Assembly (NCBI GenBank): GCA_026936105.1
Contig: JAIXKI010000024.1
Span: forward strand, 1 to 64,000
Direction of reading: 5' to 3'
Length of the DNA stretch: 64,000 nt
Source of the DNA: Chitinophagales bacterium
GTDB lineage: Bacteria; Bacteroidota; Bacteroidia; Chitinophagales; Chitinophagaceae
The notes beneath the pieces were generated by a model, which worked only from the letters and a program-made list of their open reading frames with translations, had not been told where the DNA came from and did not search any database. A program made the translations under genes and the position numbers. Positions 52,214 through 61,495 of the stretch are shown here, one piece after another. How positions within the stretch are numbered: the first letter of the stretch is position 1; each line of letters begins with the position of its first letter.

Positions 52214-53494
52214 TCAGTTCAGGTTCAAAATATTCTTTTTGAACATCACGACTGCAAGAGTGTTTAAAGTAAGCCCGATAAGCATGAGCACCAGTACCCG
52301 GAAGAGAAAAGTGCTATCCGTAAAGGATAAACTCCTCCAGAATATGTCGAAGAAACCCTGAATACTCCAATAGTTCACGGACATTATGGCCAGTTTTTGC
52401 ATGAATGCAGGCATGAAGAAAATGGGCATCATGCTTCCTCCGATTGCACTCATGACCAGGATGATCAATGTGGAAAGTCCCTGAACCTGCTGCCTCGATC
52501 TGGCGAATGAAGCCAGTAAGACACCAAAAGCAGAGCAGGCAAATGATGTTGCCAGGATCATGATGAGCAGACCACCTAGGTGTGAGAATATGTCAAGGCC
52601 GAATACAAGATTTGCAAAAAGAAACATGATCAAGAGCTGAAAAATGGAAATTATGTTTGCAGCGATCATTTTTCCGAACAATATACTGATCGGATTCATG
52701 GGTGTATAGAGCAGCCTCTTCAACGTGCCTTCCTGTTTTTCATCCAGCAACCCCATGCCTATGCCGACTACGGAAAATAAAAGCATCATCACTGCCGTTC
52801 CGGCCACTGCCTGTACAAGCCCCACCTTGTTGTCATCCCCGGCAGCGATCAACTTTGTCATTTTTATATCCCCTCCCAGGAAATCAGATGCTATGTTCTT
52901 TTGTGTCTTTTGAGGTACGGAACTATCCTGAGCAAAACCTTCAGAGAGAAGATCAAATAAACCATCAGAGCTGTTTTGAATATCTTTTTGCAGTCCGGGA
53001 GGAGCATCTTTGACCATGTTATTGAAGCGGTTTGCCATGGATGTCTTTGGATCACCGATGCTGAATGGAAGAGATGCCACTGTAGATATCAGCGATTGTT
53101 GCAGCAACCCGACCTCGATTTCCTTTGCTTCATCATATTGCAGTTCCAATGGCAATCCTTTGCCTGAAGACAGTGAATCGGAAAAACCTTTGTGGATGAT
53201 CAGCACACAGGATTGCTTGCCTTTTTTAATATTTTCCAGGGCTTGTTCCAACGGGGTTACCAGTACCAGGATGCTCTTTAAAGAATCGAAAATTTTGGTG
53301 GTTTCGTAAGATGCAGTCGTGCTGTCCAGGTCACTTAACTGCATTTTAATTTTGGAGCTTCCTCCTGATTTCCCTGCTCCGCCAAAAGCAAAGGCAAAAA
53401 GAGTGATCAGAGCAATCGGAATGGCAAAGGTGACCAGCACCGAGCGCTTATCTTTGAAAAACAGTTTCAGGTCCTTTAAAGCTAATTTTATCAT
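52214..53494 (-). CDS. ABC-2 type transporter permease
   Basis: A 426-residue inner-membrane protein. It has an N-terminal helix (VLVTFAIPIALITLFAFAFGG), a large periplasmic domain of about 170 residues and a block of five helices in the C-terminal half. That is the topology of the ABC-2 NatB/YhgE-like permease. The ATPase gene lies 1 base upstream, so they are one operon. Substrate unknown; drugs, lipids or peptides are possible. The 209 bases downstream (52005-52214) carry no gene. Confidence 0.87.
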   Translation of the reverse strand: MIKLALKDLKLFFKDKRSVLVTFAIPIALITLFAFAFGGAGKSGGSSKIKMQLSDLDSTTASYETTKIFDSLKSILVLVTPLEQALENIKKGKQSCVLIIHKGFSDSLSSGKGLPLELQYDEAKEIEVGLLQQSLISTVASLPFSIGDPKTSMANRFNNMVKDAPPGLQKDIQNSSDGLFDLLSEGFAQDSSVPQKTQKNIASDFLGGDIKMTKLIAAGDDNKVGLVQAVAGTAVMMLLFSVVGIGMGLLDEKQEGTLKRLLYTPMNPISILFGKMIAANIISIFQLLIMFLFANLVFGLDIFSHLGGLLIMILATSFACSAFGVLLASFARSRQQVQGLSTLIILVMSAIGGSMMPIFFMPAFMQKLAIMSVNYWSIQGFFDIFWRSLSFTDSTFLFRVLVLMLIGLTLNTLAVVMFKKNILNLN

Positions 53495-53495
53495 T

Positions 53496-54419
53496 TCAGT
53501 CTCTTAATTGTTTGCCGGTCAGGCTTAAAAAAATTGTTTCGAGATTGACTTTTTGAAATTCGATCTGATTTATTTCAGCACCTGCTTCCTGGCATTGAGT
53601 GATCACGGGAGGAAGATCCTTTTTCAAATCCGATGTATAGAAGTAGATCGTGTTACCCGATCGTTTCGAATTTTTCCGGGATGAGAAGAGCCGTTGTGCA
53701 ACCTGATCATCAAGATTATTGAAGGTGACAACGATAGTCTCTTTTGCCGGGCTGTTTTTTTTAAGTTCTTCCAGGGTGCCTTCCGCTATGATCTGTCCTT
53801 TATCAATTATGCCGATGCGGTTGCACAGCCGCTCCGCTTCTTCCATATAATGAGTGGTATAAATGATGGTCATTCCGTCATGATGAAGTTTTTCGGTCAC
53901 TTCAAAAATCAAGTTCCTGCTTTGCGGATCAATACCCACTGTCGGTTCATCCATAAAAAGAACACGGGGCCGATGAAGCAGTGCAGCAGCAATATTTATT
54001 CTTCTTTTCATTCCGCCGGAGTAATTGGCCACCTTGTCATTCTTGCGGTCCGTTAAGCCAAAAAGATCCAGCAGTTCATTCTTTCGGTCTTTGAGTTCAC
54101 GTTCGGGAACAGAATACATACCGCCCCAGAACATCAGATTTTCATTGGCAGATAGTTCATTGTAAAGAGCTATTTCCTGAGGAACCACTCCAATGATCTT
54201 TTTGGTTTCACCGGGATTTGAATAGATATTGTTTCCATTAATGAGCACTTCGCCAGAATCAGGTTTTAAAATAGAACTCATGATGGAAATGGCCGTGGTT
54301 TTACCTGCTCCGTTTGGTCCCAGTAACCCGTAAAATTCTCCTTCTTTTATGGAAAAAGAGATCCCTTTCAGCGCCTCATGCCGGCCATAAGACTTTTTCA
54401 GATCTTTGATTCCGATCAT
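53496..54419 (-). CDS. ABC transporter ATP-binding protein
   Basis: A 307-residue ATPase: Walker A GPNGAGKTT near residue 35, the signature NYSGGMKRRI, and Walker B RVLFMDEPTVGID. A C-terminal extension of about 80 residues follows (IVVTFNNLDDQVAQRL), as in DrrA/NatA-type exporters. It drives the ABC-2 permease encoded next to it. It is the last reverse gene before the IS5-like element. Confidence 0.93.
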   Translation of the reverse strand: MIGIKDLKKSYGRHEALKGISFSIKEGEFYGLLGPNGAGKTTAISIMSSILKPDSGEVLINGNNIYSNPGETKKIIGVVPQEIALYNELSANENLMFWGGMYSVPERELKDRKNELLDLFGLTDRKNDKVANYSGGMKRRINIAAALLHRPRVLFMDEPTVGIDPQSRNLIFEVTEKLHHDGMTIIYTTHYMEEAERLCNRIGIIDKGQIIAEGTLEELKKNSPAKETIVVTFNNLDDQVAQRLFSSRKNSKRSGNTIYFYTSDLKKDLPPVITQCQEAGAEINQIEFQKVNLETIFLSLTGKQLRD

Positions 54420-54523
54420 ACTTTTTGATGCTTGATATTTTTTAAAGATCGTTTTTTATGGTTAACCCGCAAGGTAATTAAGGGCAGGGAATCCGCAGCA
54501 TGACTGATTAAACATTTTTTTTT

Positions 54524-55649
54524 ATGAGCGTCTCTAAAAACTTCAGACACGAATCAATGTTTTAGTAACAAAAGTTGTCTAAGATAAAAACAATTACCAT
54601 GTCTAAAGTACGAGGATTATTTGACGAACAAATACGGCTGGAAAAAGTTGAGCAAAAAGCAAGACCCGTTGGAACGGCTGAACAGCTACATTGATTTTGA
54701 ATTTTTCCGTAAACCCCTGCAAAAATATTTTGATAAACAAAGCGATCCTGCCAAAGGCGGTCGTCCGCCTTATGATTATGTGCTGATGTTAAAGATACTG
54801 ATACTACAACGCTATTATAATGTAAGTGACGATGCCATAGAGTATGCAATATTAGATCGGTTAAGCTTCATGCGTTTTTTGGGTTTAGGTATTAATGACC
54901 CTGTGCCGGATTCAAAAACCATTTGGCTGTTTCGGGATAACCTTACTGCCGGAGGTATGATAGAGAAATTATTCAGTCAGCTGGATAAGCAATTAGATAA
55001 AGACGGCATCATCGTACACAAAGGTAAATTAATAGATGCCTCTATTGTAGAAGTACCTGTGCAACGCAACAGCCGGAAGGATAATGCAATACTTAGAGAA
55101 GGGGATATACCCAAAGATTGGGAGGAAAACAAACTGCGTCAAAAAGATACTGCTGCCCGCTGGACTACCAAGAACGGCGAAGATTATTTTGGATACAAAA
55201 ACCACATAAAGGCCGATAGTAAAACCAAGCTCATTACGGGCTATAGAGCCACTCCTGCTAACATCCATGATAGCGAAGTAATCGAAGAGCTACTGGATAA
55301 AAAAGAAGATGGCGGCCAGCCGGTGTATGCGGACAGCGCTTACCGCAGCCAGGCCATAGAAGAAGTGTGCCGGAAGAAAAACATAAAAAGCCGCATCCAT
55401 GAAAAGGGCTATCGCAATCACCCGTTAACTAAACGGCAAGTGCAGCGCAATAAAAAGAAATCCAAAACAAGAGTCAGGGTAGAGCATATCTTTGGCTTTA
55501 TCACCAATAGCATGAATGGAATGTTTTTGCACTACAGAAATTTTGAACGTAACCAGTCTGCTATCGGCTTGATGAACATAACTTATAATTTGTTCCGTCT
55601 AGTACAATTGAAAGTAGCTATAAGAAATTGACAGGATACGTGTGCTCAT
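54524..55649 (+). mobile_element. IS5-family insertion sequence, degenerate
   Basis: A transposase gene with short non-coding flanks. The likely left end is ATGAGCGTCTC at 54524. On the right, GTGTGCTCAT (to 55649) reads ATGAGCACACG in reverse. It shares ATGAGC and then ACACG(A/T)ATC with the left end once a gap of about 16 bases is allowed. Thus the right inverted repeat seems internally deleted, or the true ends are elsewhere. No clear target duplication was found. The element sits between the ABC transporter and a YbaK-type gene and interrupts no recognisable gene. Confidence 0.65.
54621..55631 (+). CDS. IS5-family DDE transposase, frameshifted near the start
   Basis: The long frame encodes 336 residues but the natural start is probably the ATG at 54599. 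That ATG reads MSKVRGLFDEQIRLEK, then runs out of frame at a run of five A (54642-54646). Family members read LFDExxRLEKLSKxxDPL, and removing one A restores EKLSKKQDPLERLN. So a one-base shift, or a programmed one, separates the first 16 codons from the rest. The DDE domain is otherwise complete: PDSKTIWLFRDNL, KLIDASIVEVP, YFGYKNHIKAD, VYADSAYRS and VRVEHIFGF. Confidence 0.85.
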   Translation: MTNKYGWKKLSKKQDPLERLNSYIDFEFFRKPLQKYFDKQSDPAKGGRPPYDYVLMLKILILQRYYNVSDDAIEYAILDRLSFMRFLGLGINDPVPDSKTIWLFRDNLTAGGMIEKLFSQLDKQLDKDGIIVHKGKLIDASIVEVPVQRNSRKDNAILREGDIPKDWEENKLRQKDTAARWTTKNGEDYFGYKNHIKADSKTKLITGYRATPANIHDSEVIEELLDKKEDGGQPVYADSAYRSQAIEEVCRKKNIKSRIHEKGYRNHPLTKRQVQRNKKKSKTRVRVEHIFGFITNSMNGMFLHYRNFERNQSAIGLMNITYNLFRLVQLKVAIRN

Positions 55650-55838
55650 TTTCAAAAAAATGAGTACCCCAAGCTTAAAAAAGAATAAAAACATTGCAAA
55701 AACGATGACAAGACCAAAATTATAATGCCAACCAGTGTCAAATTTTTCTGAATTGAATATTTTTTTAAAAAAACTTGGGTTATTAAAGATTCCCTTAGGA
55801 AAATTTCAATTGTTTAAAAATCATCTGGTACCATAATA

Positions 55839-56315
55839 TCATTCCATCCCATTCCTTGTAACATCCACCCAGCCATTGTGTAAAGTGATTTGATCCAGTT
55901 CATTTATGGAAAGCCTGACAGAAGTATTGAGCGAACCGCAGGCGGGGTAAACGTATTCATACTTTTTTAATGATTCGTCCAGGTAAATTTTTACATTCTC
56001 CTTTACACCAAACGGGCAAACGCCTCCGGGGGGATGGCCGGTAAGATTTTCTACATCGTCATACGCCAGCATATTTCCTTTAAATCCAAATTGCATCTTA
56101 AATTTTTTGCTGTCAATTTTTTGATGGCCGGCAGTTACAATTAAAATAACTGTACCGTCCTTTCCGTAAAGGGTCACTGATTTTGCAATTTCATTTCCTG
56201 TTACTCCCAAAGCTGCTGCTGCAGTATCTACAGTGGCTGTGGTAACCGGAACAATAATTATCTTATTTTCCTTTCCAAACTTTTTTAGGTACTCTTTGGC
56301 TGACTCAAAACTCAT
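55839..56315 (-). CDS. YbaK/EbsC-type aminoacyl-tRNA deacylase
   Basis: A 158-residue protein counted from the ATG at 56315 (MSFESAKEYL); the frame extends to 56351 with an unlikely N-terminus. The YbaK fold is visible in VITVTA-like strand 1, AAALGVTGNEIAKSVTLYG, a conserved Lys, and TGHPPGGVCPFGVKE. Such proteins hydrolyse mischarged tRNAs, for instance Cys-tRNA(Pro), or prolyl-tRNA mischarged with alanine. The exact specificity cannot be read. It lies downstream of the IS5-like element and is read toward it. Confidence 0.86.
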   Translation of the reverse strand: MSFESAKEYLKKFGKENKIIIVPVTTATVDTAAAALGVTGNEIAKSVTLYGKDGTVILIVTAGHQKIDSKKFKMQFGFKGNMLAYDDVENLTGHPPGGVCPFGVKENVKIYLDESLKKYEYVYPACGSLNTSVRLSINELDQITLHNGWVDVTRNGME

Positions 56316-56354
56316 AATTGGAAATATTAAGGTAAGGGTATTTTTTTTCAAATA

Positions 56355-56520
56355 CTAATCATTGTAAACTGCAAGCATGTTAAATCGCTCATGAAACCAA
56401 TTGTCAGAATATTCACGGTGTATATTAGGATCGGCTTTAAGTTTTTTTATTAGCGGGTCATTCTGCAGGGGGTTGGATTCTTTTACAATTATTTTTGTGT
56501 TACTAATCTCAGGTATGTTT
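56355..56520 (-). pseudogene. possible coding remnant without start
   Basis: A reverse-strand frame is open from a stop near 56521 to the TAG at 56355-56357. It reads NTKIIVKESNPLQNDPL and later NIHREYSDNWFHERFNMLAVYND. No ATG or GTG start stands near its beginning. Composition is coding-like (charged, with an aromatic cluster near the end), so it may be the 3' end of a lost gene, disturbed perhaps when the IS element landed nearby. I do not recognise the family. The region 56352-56601 contains nothing else. Confidence 0.35.
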
Positions 56521-56601
56521 TATCAAATCAGATTATGTTAAGAAACCTTAAGACTGAATTTGTAAAAATTAACCGGAACCAGTAACCGTAACTGGCAACC
56601 C

Positions 56602-58053
56602 CTACTGCCCCTGTGCTAAACTATAGGCTCTTTTATCTCCCCACATGTTCAGAAGTTCCGAGGAGCAGATTTTAAAATCTCCACTGAGGCCGAGATAAAG
56701 TGCGATGATATCCTGCTGTCGCACCGGAGCCGCATCCACACTTTCAAAACGGGCATTGAATTGGTTGACCAGGTTAGTATAAACAGATCCCGTAGGCCAC
56801 ACCTGAGTACCGCGGTTGCTGAGATTGATGAGTTTGAATTTTTCTCCTGCATGCCGTTCACATTTCCGGGCAATGATATCCGGTTGTTCAGTGCTTTCTA
56901 TGAAAAAATCAGCGCCAACGATCTTTTCCTGCTCCATTTCTTCGGTGACCATCAACGGATTTTTTTCCAGTTTGAAATGAGTGGTGGTGGCCGGCATATT
57001 CTCCAGCAATGGCTTGGCACCCTGGGCAGGAGTTTTGCCAAAGTTTCCGATAATGGCTTCGGCAAATTCGGTGGTATTCAGTGAAGGCCTGGTTTTATCA
57101 CCAAAGTCACCGGTATGGATGCCTTGTTCCAGGGTATAGAGCAAAGCGTTTTCAATTTCAGCTGCATTCTTCATAAACCCAAGGTGTCGAAGCATGGCGA
57201 TACCGCTGAGCAATAATGCAGTCGGATTGGCAATATTTTTTCCTGCAATGTCCGGCGCTGTTCCGTGTACTGCCTCAAATATGCAGATGTGGTCGCCGAT
57301 GTTGGCAGAAGGAGCAAAGCCCAATCCGCCTACTAATCCGGCACAAAGGTCGGAAACAATATCTCCCTGCAAGTTAGTTAAAACGATCACATCAAAATTA
57401 TCAGGGCGGGTGACGAGTTTCATGCACAGATCATCAATGATGACATCATCTGATTTCAGTTCCGGATATTTCTTTGCAACTTCATAAAAACACTCCAGGA
57501 AAAGTCCATCCGAAATTTTCATGATGTTGGCTTTATGAGCGCAGGTGATTCTTTTTGCATTTTTCTTCTTTGCCATTTCAAAGGCATACTGGATCACCTG
57601 AAGGCTGCCGGGCCGTGTGATGAAACGGCGGCTCAGCGCCACATCATGTGTAAGCATGTGCTCGATCCCCCCGTAAGTGTCTTCGATGTTTTCCCTTACC
57701 ACTGTGACGTCAACCGGGATTCCGGCTTTGGAAAAAACAGTATCCACTCCATGAAGGGTTTGAAAGACTCTTTTATTGGCATAGGTGTTCCAGGTCTTAC
57801 GAGCAGTGACATTGATGCTTTTCACTCCTTTTCCTTTCGGTGTTTCCATCGGCCCTTTAAAAAGGATGCCCAGGTTCTCGATCGTCAGTTTGGCATTGGG
57901 AGTCATTCCGTTACTGAATCCTTTGTCAAAGACCCATTTACCCATTTCCACCATCTCATATTCCAGCGGCACCTTGTTTGCTTCAAAGATCTTCAAAACG
58001 GCATCCATGATCTCGGGACCTATTCCGTCACCTTTGGCAACTGCTATTTTCAT
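56602..58053 (-). CDS. icd: NADP-dependent isocitrate dehydrogenase
   Basis: A 483-residue enzyme of the longer type known from Thermus and several Bacteroidota, with a C-terminal extension beyond the usual fold. Substrate motifs include GDGIGPEIMDAV near the start, VTVVRENIEDTYGGIEHML and FEAVHGTAPDIAGKNIANP. It oxidises isocitrate to 2-oxoglutarate in the TCA cycle. A TAATTTTG box (58073-58080, reverse strand) lies 19 bases before the ATG. It is divergent from apaG. Confidence 0.93.
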   Translation of the reverse strand: MKIAVAKGDGIGPEIMDAVLKIFEANKVPLEYEMVEMGKWVFDKGFSNGMTPNAKLTIENLGILFKGPMETPKGKGVKSINVTARKTWNTYANKRVFQTLHGVDTVFSKAGIPVDVTVVRENIEDTYGGIEHMLTHDVALSRRFITRPGSLQVIQYAFEMAKKKNAKRITCAHKANIMKISDGLFLECFYEVAKKYPELKSDDVIIDDLCMKLVTRPDNFDVIVLTNLQGDIVSDLCAGLVGGLGFAPSANIGDHICIFEAVHGTAPDIAGKNIANPTALLLSGIAMLRHLGFMKNAAEIENALLYTLEQGIHTGDFGDKTRPSLNTTEFAEAIIGNFGKTPAQGAKPLLENMPATTTHFKLEKNPLMVTEEMEQEKIVGADFFIESTEQPDIIARKCERHAGEKFKLINLSNRGTQVWPTGSVYTNLVNQFNARFESVDAAPVRQQDIIALYLGLSGDFKICSSELLNMWGDKRAYSLAQGQ

Positions 58054-58072
58054 AATAATTCGAATTTGTGTG

Positions 58073-58080
58073 CAAAATTA
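58073..58080 (-). promoter_or_regulatory. TAnnTTTG promoter box of icd
   Basis: TAATTTTG read on the reverse strand, followed by C and 19 bases to the ATG. It matches the Bacteroidota -7 box, and spacing to the start is ordinary. No certain -33 TTG. Confidence 0.5.
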
Positions 58081-58131
58081 GGGTTTGATCGCTGTTAGCG
58101 GTTTTTCTTTACTTTTACGGAAAGCGATCTT

Positions 58132-58518
58132 ATGACCAGCATGATCTCCGAAGGAGTGAAGGTGAGTGTGGAAACTTTTTATCAGCCTGATTACAGCAAT
58201 CCGCTGCAATGGGAGTTCATGTTTGCTTACCGCATCACCATTGAAAATCATAATTCATTTCCTGTAAAATTGATCCGCCGTCACTGGCATATTTTTGACA
58301 GCAATGGAAGTTACCGTGAAGTGGAAGGAGAGGGAGTGGTAGGAGTGCAGCCTTCCCTGAATCCTGGCGAGCATTATCAATATGTCAGTGGATGCAACCT
58401 GCGTACGGAAATGGGCAGGATGACGGGTACTTACCAGATGGAAAATCTTTACAACAAACAACTGTTTGAAGTGAACATCCCTCCTTTTGAGATGATCTTT
58501 CCTTACAAAGGGAATTGA
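58132..58518 (+). CDS. apaG: Co2+/Mg2+ efflux protein ApaG
   Basis: A 128-residue single-domain ApaG of fibronectin type III-like fold. Typical motifs are TFYQPDYSNPLQWEFMFAYR, IRRHWHIFDSNG, VEGEGVVGVQP and LNPGEHYQYVSG. The role is uncertain (divalent metal resistance and Ap4A metabolism were proposed). It is divergent from icd and alone in its operon. Confidence 0.92.
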   Translation: MTSMISEGVKVSVETFYQPDYSNPLQWEFMFAYRITIENHNSFPVKLIRRHWHIFDSNGSYREVEGEGVVGVQPSLNPGEHYQYVSGCNLRTEMGRMTGTYQMENLYNKQLFEVNIPPFEMIFPYKGN

Positions 58519-58634
58519 AGCCCTGCCGGGTTTACAATTTAAAATACACCGATACTGATTTTCTTAAGATTTGTATGGATCCATGAAGCCTGAAGCAAGG
58601 TTTGTCATCCTGATTATGCCTGAAAAGAACCTGA

Positions 58635-59666
58635 TCATTTAGGTTTGTACTTTGCTTCTTCAATGATCTTTTTGGGATCTGCATTCATCACATCTGCGAT
58701 CTTCATATCCGGATTCTTCTCCGCAAATTTCCTGATGATCTGCCTGCCGATCCACTGGCCAATATTCCCGGGTGAATATTCCTGCGATAAAGTCTGTGTG
58801 AAAGGAGCATCTCCGATATAGGTCTGAATCGTAACCGGATCTATTGAGTTGAGGTCATTATTCCCGATGATGGTACTCCAGATGGCTCCTTCATTTTGAT
58901 TGCACCAGTCCAGTTGTCTTTGTGTAAAGCCGGTTTTCAATGAATCGGGTGTATCGGGCAGGAATTTATCCAGGAGCCACCATTGTTTTCCTTTTTCAAC
59001 CATTTGATCAATCAGCGACCTGCCGGCGCTTTTATCCTGAAAAAGATCGTCCACGATCAGCTTCATGGCATCAGGCACAATGTATTCCCTGCTGAACCTG
59101 CGGCTACGAAACTGGGGAGCAATATTATTGATGAAAAAAGGATCCTGATAGAGAGAAAAATTTTTCCCAAGGTAGAACTGCAAGCTGATGCCCAAAAGAT
59201 CAGGCCCGAGAAAGTCAGGTGTCAGTTCATTACCCAGTCTGGCCAAAGCATCCAGAGGCCCAACGACCGTAGCGATATTGGGTATCCCGTAATCAGGGAA
59301 ATAATACTTTACATACTGAAATGCTTTTTTAAAATCTTTCTCCAGTGCATCTGTGGTTTTAAAAACTGAGGCAACCGAATCATAGATGGGCCTGTTGAAA
59401 CTGAGATACTGTTTTACACCTGTTAGCATGGAAGCGCTGTCCAGCCCGAGAATATTTTGTAAAAAGATCTTATTGAGAAGAGGATATTTATTGTTCAGCT
59501 TTTCCATCCCGGATTTTACATTATTACTGTCTATTGAAAAGAGGTCTTTATCATAGCGTTCAAACCTGAAGGTTATTTTGATGTTTGAAACATCCGGAGC
59601 GTTCCCCTTGTTATTGCAGGAAATGATCAATAAGACAGTGAAGAAAAGAAAGACTGCTTTTTTCAT
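58635..59666 (-). CDS. gldB: gliding motility lipoprotein GldB
   Basis: A lipoprotein of 343 residues from the ATG at 59666; the frame is open to 59747 but its lipobox (VFLFFTVLLIISCN) points to the internal start. The body has FRFERYDKDLFSIDSNNV and the DFLGPDLLGISLQFYLGKNF segment, with the metal-protease-like pattern typical of GldB. GldB is needed for gliding in Flavobacterium, though its mechanism is unclear. It is divergent from nadE, and the gldB-nadE neighbourhood occurs in gliding Bacteroidota; gldC is not next to it here. Confidence 0.88.
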   Translation of the reverse strand: MKKAVFLFFTVLLIISCNNKGNAPDVSNIKITFRFERYDKDLFSIDSNNVKSGMEKLNNKYPLLNKIFLQNILGLDSASMLTGVKQYLSFNRPIYDSVASVFKTTDALEKDFKKAFQYVKYYFPDYGIPNIATVVGPLDALARLGNELTPDFLGPDLLGISLQFYLGKNFSLYQDPFFINNIAPQFRSRRFSREYIVPDAMKLIVDDLFQDKSAGRSLIDQMVEKGKQWWLLDKFLPDTPDSLKTGFTQRQLDWCNQNEGAIWSTIIGNNDLNSIDPVTIQTYIGDAPFTQTLSQEYSPGNIGQWIGRQIIRKFAEKNPDMKIADVMNADPKKIIEEAKYKPK

Positions 59667-59777
59667 AACGGCTTTTAAACGCATATGGATCAAAAATGTT
59701 GTATGCGAAGATAGCTCAATGGCCTGCCGCCTTACGATTTTTACCATGCATAGCGGCTCCGTGTGTAGATTTGCAGG

Positions 59778-61493
59778 ATGAAGATCGTTTTAGCTCAGCA
59801 GAACTATCATATCGGTAATTTTGAAAACAATACCCGTAAGATCATTGAGGCCATACAATGGGCAAAACAACAGGGAGCAGATCTTGTCGTCTTCCCTGAG
59901 CAAAGTATTCCGGGGTATCCCGCAAGAGATTTCCTGGAGTTTAAAGATTTCGTTGATCAATGTTATGGCTCATTGGATGTGATAAAGCAGCATGCTGATA
60001 CCATTGGTGTGCTGGTGGGAAGCCCTTCCAGAAATCCAAATGAAAAAGGGAAAGACCTTTTTAATTCCGCTTTCCTGCTTTATGAAAAAGTGATCAAAGC
60101 CGAGATCCGAAAAACACTTCTTCCCAACTACGATGTCTTTGATGAATACAGGTATTTTGAGCCTGCGTTTGAATGGAAGGTCATTGATTTCAAAGGAAAG
60201 AAACTGGCGGTCACCATTTGTGAAGACATCTGGAACCTGGGTGACAACCCGATGTACCGCATCACCCCCATGGAGCAGTTAATGCCAATGAAGCCGGATG
60301 TGATGATCAATCTTTCTGCCTCTCCGTATAACTATGCACAGGACATTGTCCGCAACAGCATAGTGAAAGCCCATACACTGAAATACGGATTGCCTATGTT
60401 GTATTGCAATGCAGTGGGCTCGCAGACCGAGATCGTTTTTGATGGCGGCAGCCTGGTTTATGATATCAACGGGGAGAAGATAAAAGAGATGAACTATTTC
60501 GAAGAAGATTACCAGGTATTTGATTTGGAAAAATTGTTACAGGTTTCAACTGCTTCAAAAGCCACATCTTTGGCAGGAGGCGAAAAATATTATTACTCTG
60601 CCAGGGAAGTGGGCGAAAACGTAAACACTTTGGATTACCTGACCAATGAGAAAAGCATTGATGAAATTCACCGGGCGCTGATATTAGGCATAAAGGATTA
60701 TTTCCGGAAAATGGGTTTTACTAAGGCTATCCTTGGCGCTTCAGGTGGCATAGACAGCGCTTTGGTGCAGGCACTGGCCGTTGAAGCATTGGGAAAAGAA
60801 AATGTAAGGGCCATACTGATGCCTTCGCAGTTTTCGAGCGCTCATTCCGTTGCCGATGCAGAGCAATTGAGCAGGAACCTGGGTAATCTGTATGACATCA
60901 TCCCTATAGAAAACATCTATGAATCTTTTCTGAAAGAACTAAAGCCTGTATTTAATGATCTTCCCTTTGGCGTGGCAGAAGAAAACATACAGAGCCGCAG
61001 CAGGGGAAACCTGCTGATGGCCATTGCCAATAAATTCGGATACATATTATTAAATACTTCCAATAAAAGCGAACTGGCAACCGGCTATGGAACTTTGTAT
61101 GGTGATATGGCGGGAGGGTTAAGTGTTTTAGGAGATTTGTATAAAGTGCAGGTATATGCATTATCCAGGCATATTAATAAACATAAAGAGGTGATACCGC
61201 AAAACATTCTTACCAAAGCGCCTTCAGCAGAGCTGAGGCCGGGACAGAAGGATAGCGATTCTTTACCGGCTTATGAAATACTGGACAGGATACTGTATGA
61301 ATATATAGAGCAACGAAATGGCCCTAAGGAGATCGTTGCTCTTGGATTCGATGCGGCCCTGGTGGCAAAAGTTTTGAAGCTTGTAAACTCAAACGAGTAC
61401 AAGCGAAATCAGTTTTGCCCGATCATCAGGGTCAGCACTAAGGCATTCGGTGTGGGAAGAAGAATGCCGATAGTGGGGAAATATCTTTCCTGA
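59778..61493 (+). CDS. nadE: glutamine-dependent NAD+ synthase
   Basis: A 571-residue bifunctional enzyme. The N-terminal nitrilase-type glutaminase domain has Glu (VVFPEQSIPGYPARDF), Lys (RKTLLPNYDVFDE) and Cys (VTICEDIWNLGD). The C-terminal NAD synthetase domain has LGASGGIDSALVQALA and SNKSELATGYGTLYGDMAGG. It makes NAD from deamido-NAD, ATP and glutamine. Residues are all present. It is followed 2 bases later by the reverse-strand lipoprotein gene, so the two are convergent. Confidence 0.96.
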   Translation: MKIVLAQQNYHIGNFENNTRKIIEAIQWAKQQGADLVVFPEQSIPGYPARDFLEFKDFVDQCYGSLDVIKQHADTIGVLVGSPSRNPNEKGKDLFNSAFLLYEKVIKAEIRKTLLPNYDVFDEYRYFEPAFEWKVIDFKGKKLAVTICEDIWNLGDNPMYRITPMEQLMPMKPDVMINLSASPYNYAQDIVRNSIVKAHTLKYGLPMLYCNAVGSQTEIVFDGGSLVYDINGEKIKEMNYFEEDYQVFDLEKLLQVSTASKATSLAGGEKYYYSAREVGENVNTLDYLTNEKSIDEIHRALILGIKDYFRKMGFTKAILGASGGIDSALVQALAVEALGKENVRAILMPSQFSSAHSVADAEQLSRNLGNLYDIIPIENIYESFLKELKPVFNDLPFGVAEENIQSRSRGNLLMAIANKFGYILLNTSNKSELATGYGTLYGDMAGGLSVLGDLYKVQVYALSRHINKHKEVIPQNILTKAPSAELRPGQKDSDSLPAYEILDRILYEYIEQRNGPKEIVALGFDAALVAKVLKLVNSNEYKRNQFCPIIRVSTKAFGVGRRMPIVGKYLS

Positions 61494-61495
61494 TC

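Noticed and set aside
52005-52214. Short reverse-strand Lys-rich frame (VKKKKAKYFGFELKV)
   Set aside because: Only about 24 codons, without a start codon; too little to support a gene.
52116-52361. 81-residue forward ORF
   Set aside because: Most of it is antisense to the ABC permease and it has no recognisable features.
57535-58098. 187-residue forward ORF opposite icd
   Set aside because: Antisense shadow of icd, which has all family motifs.
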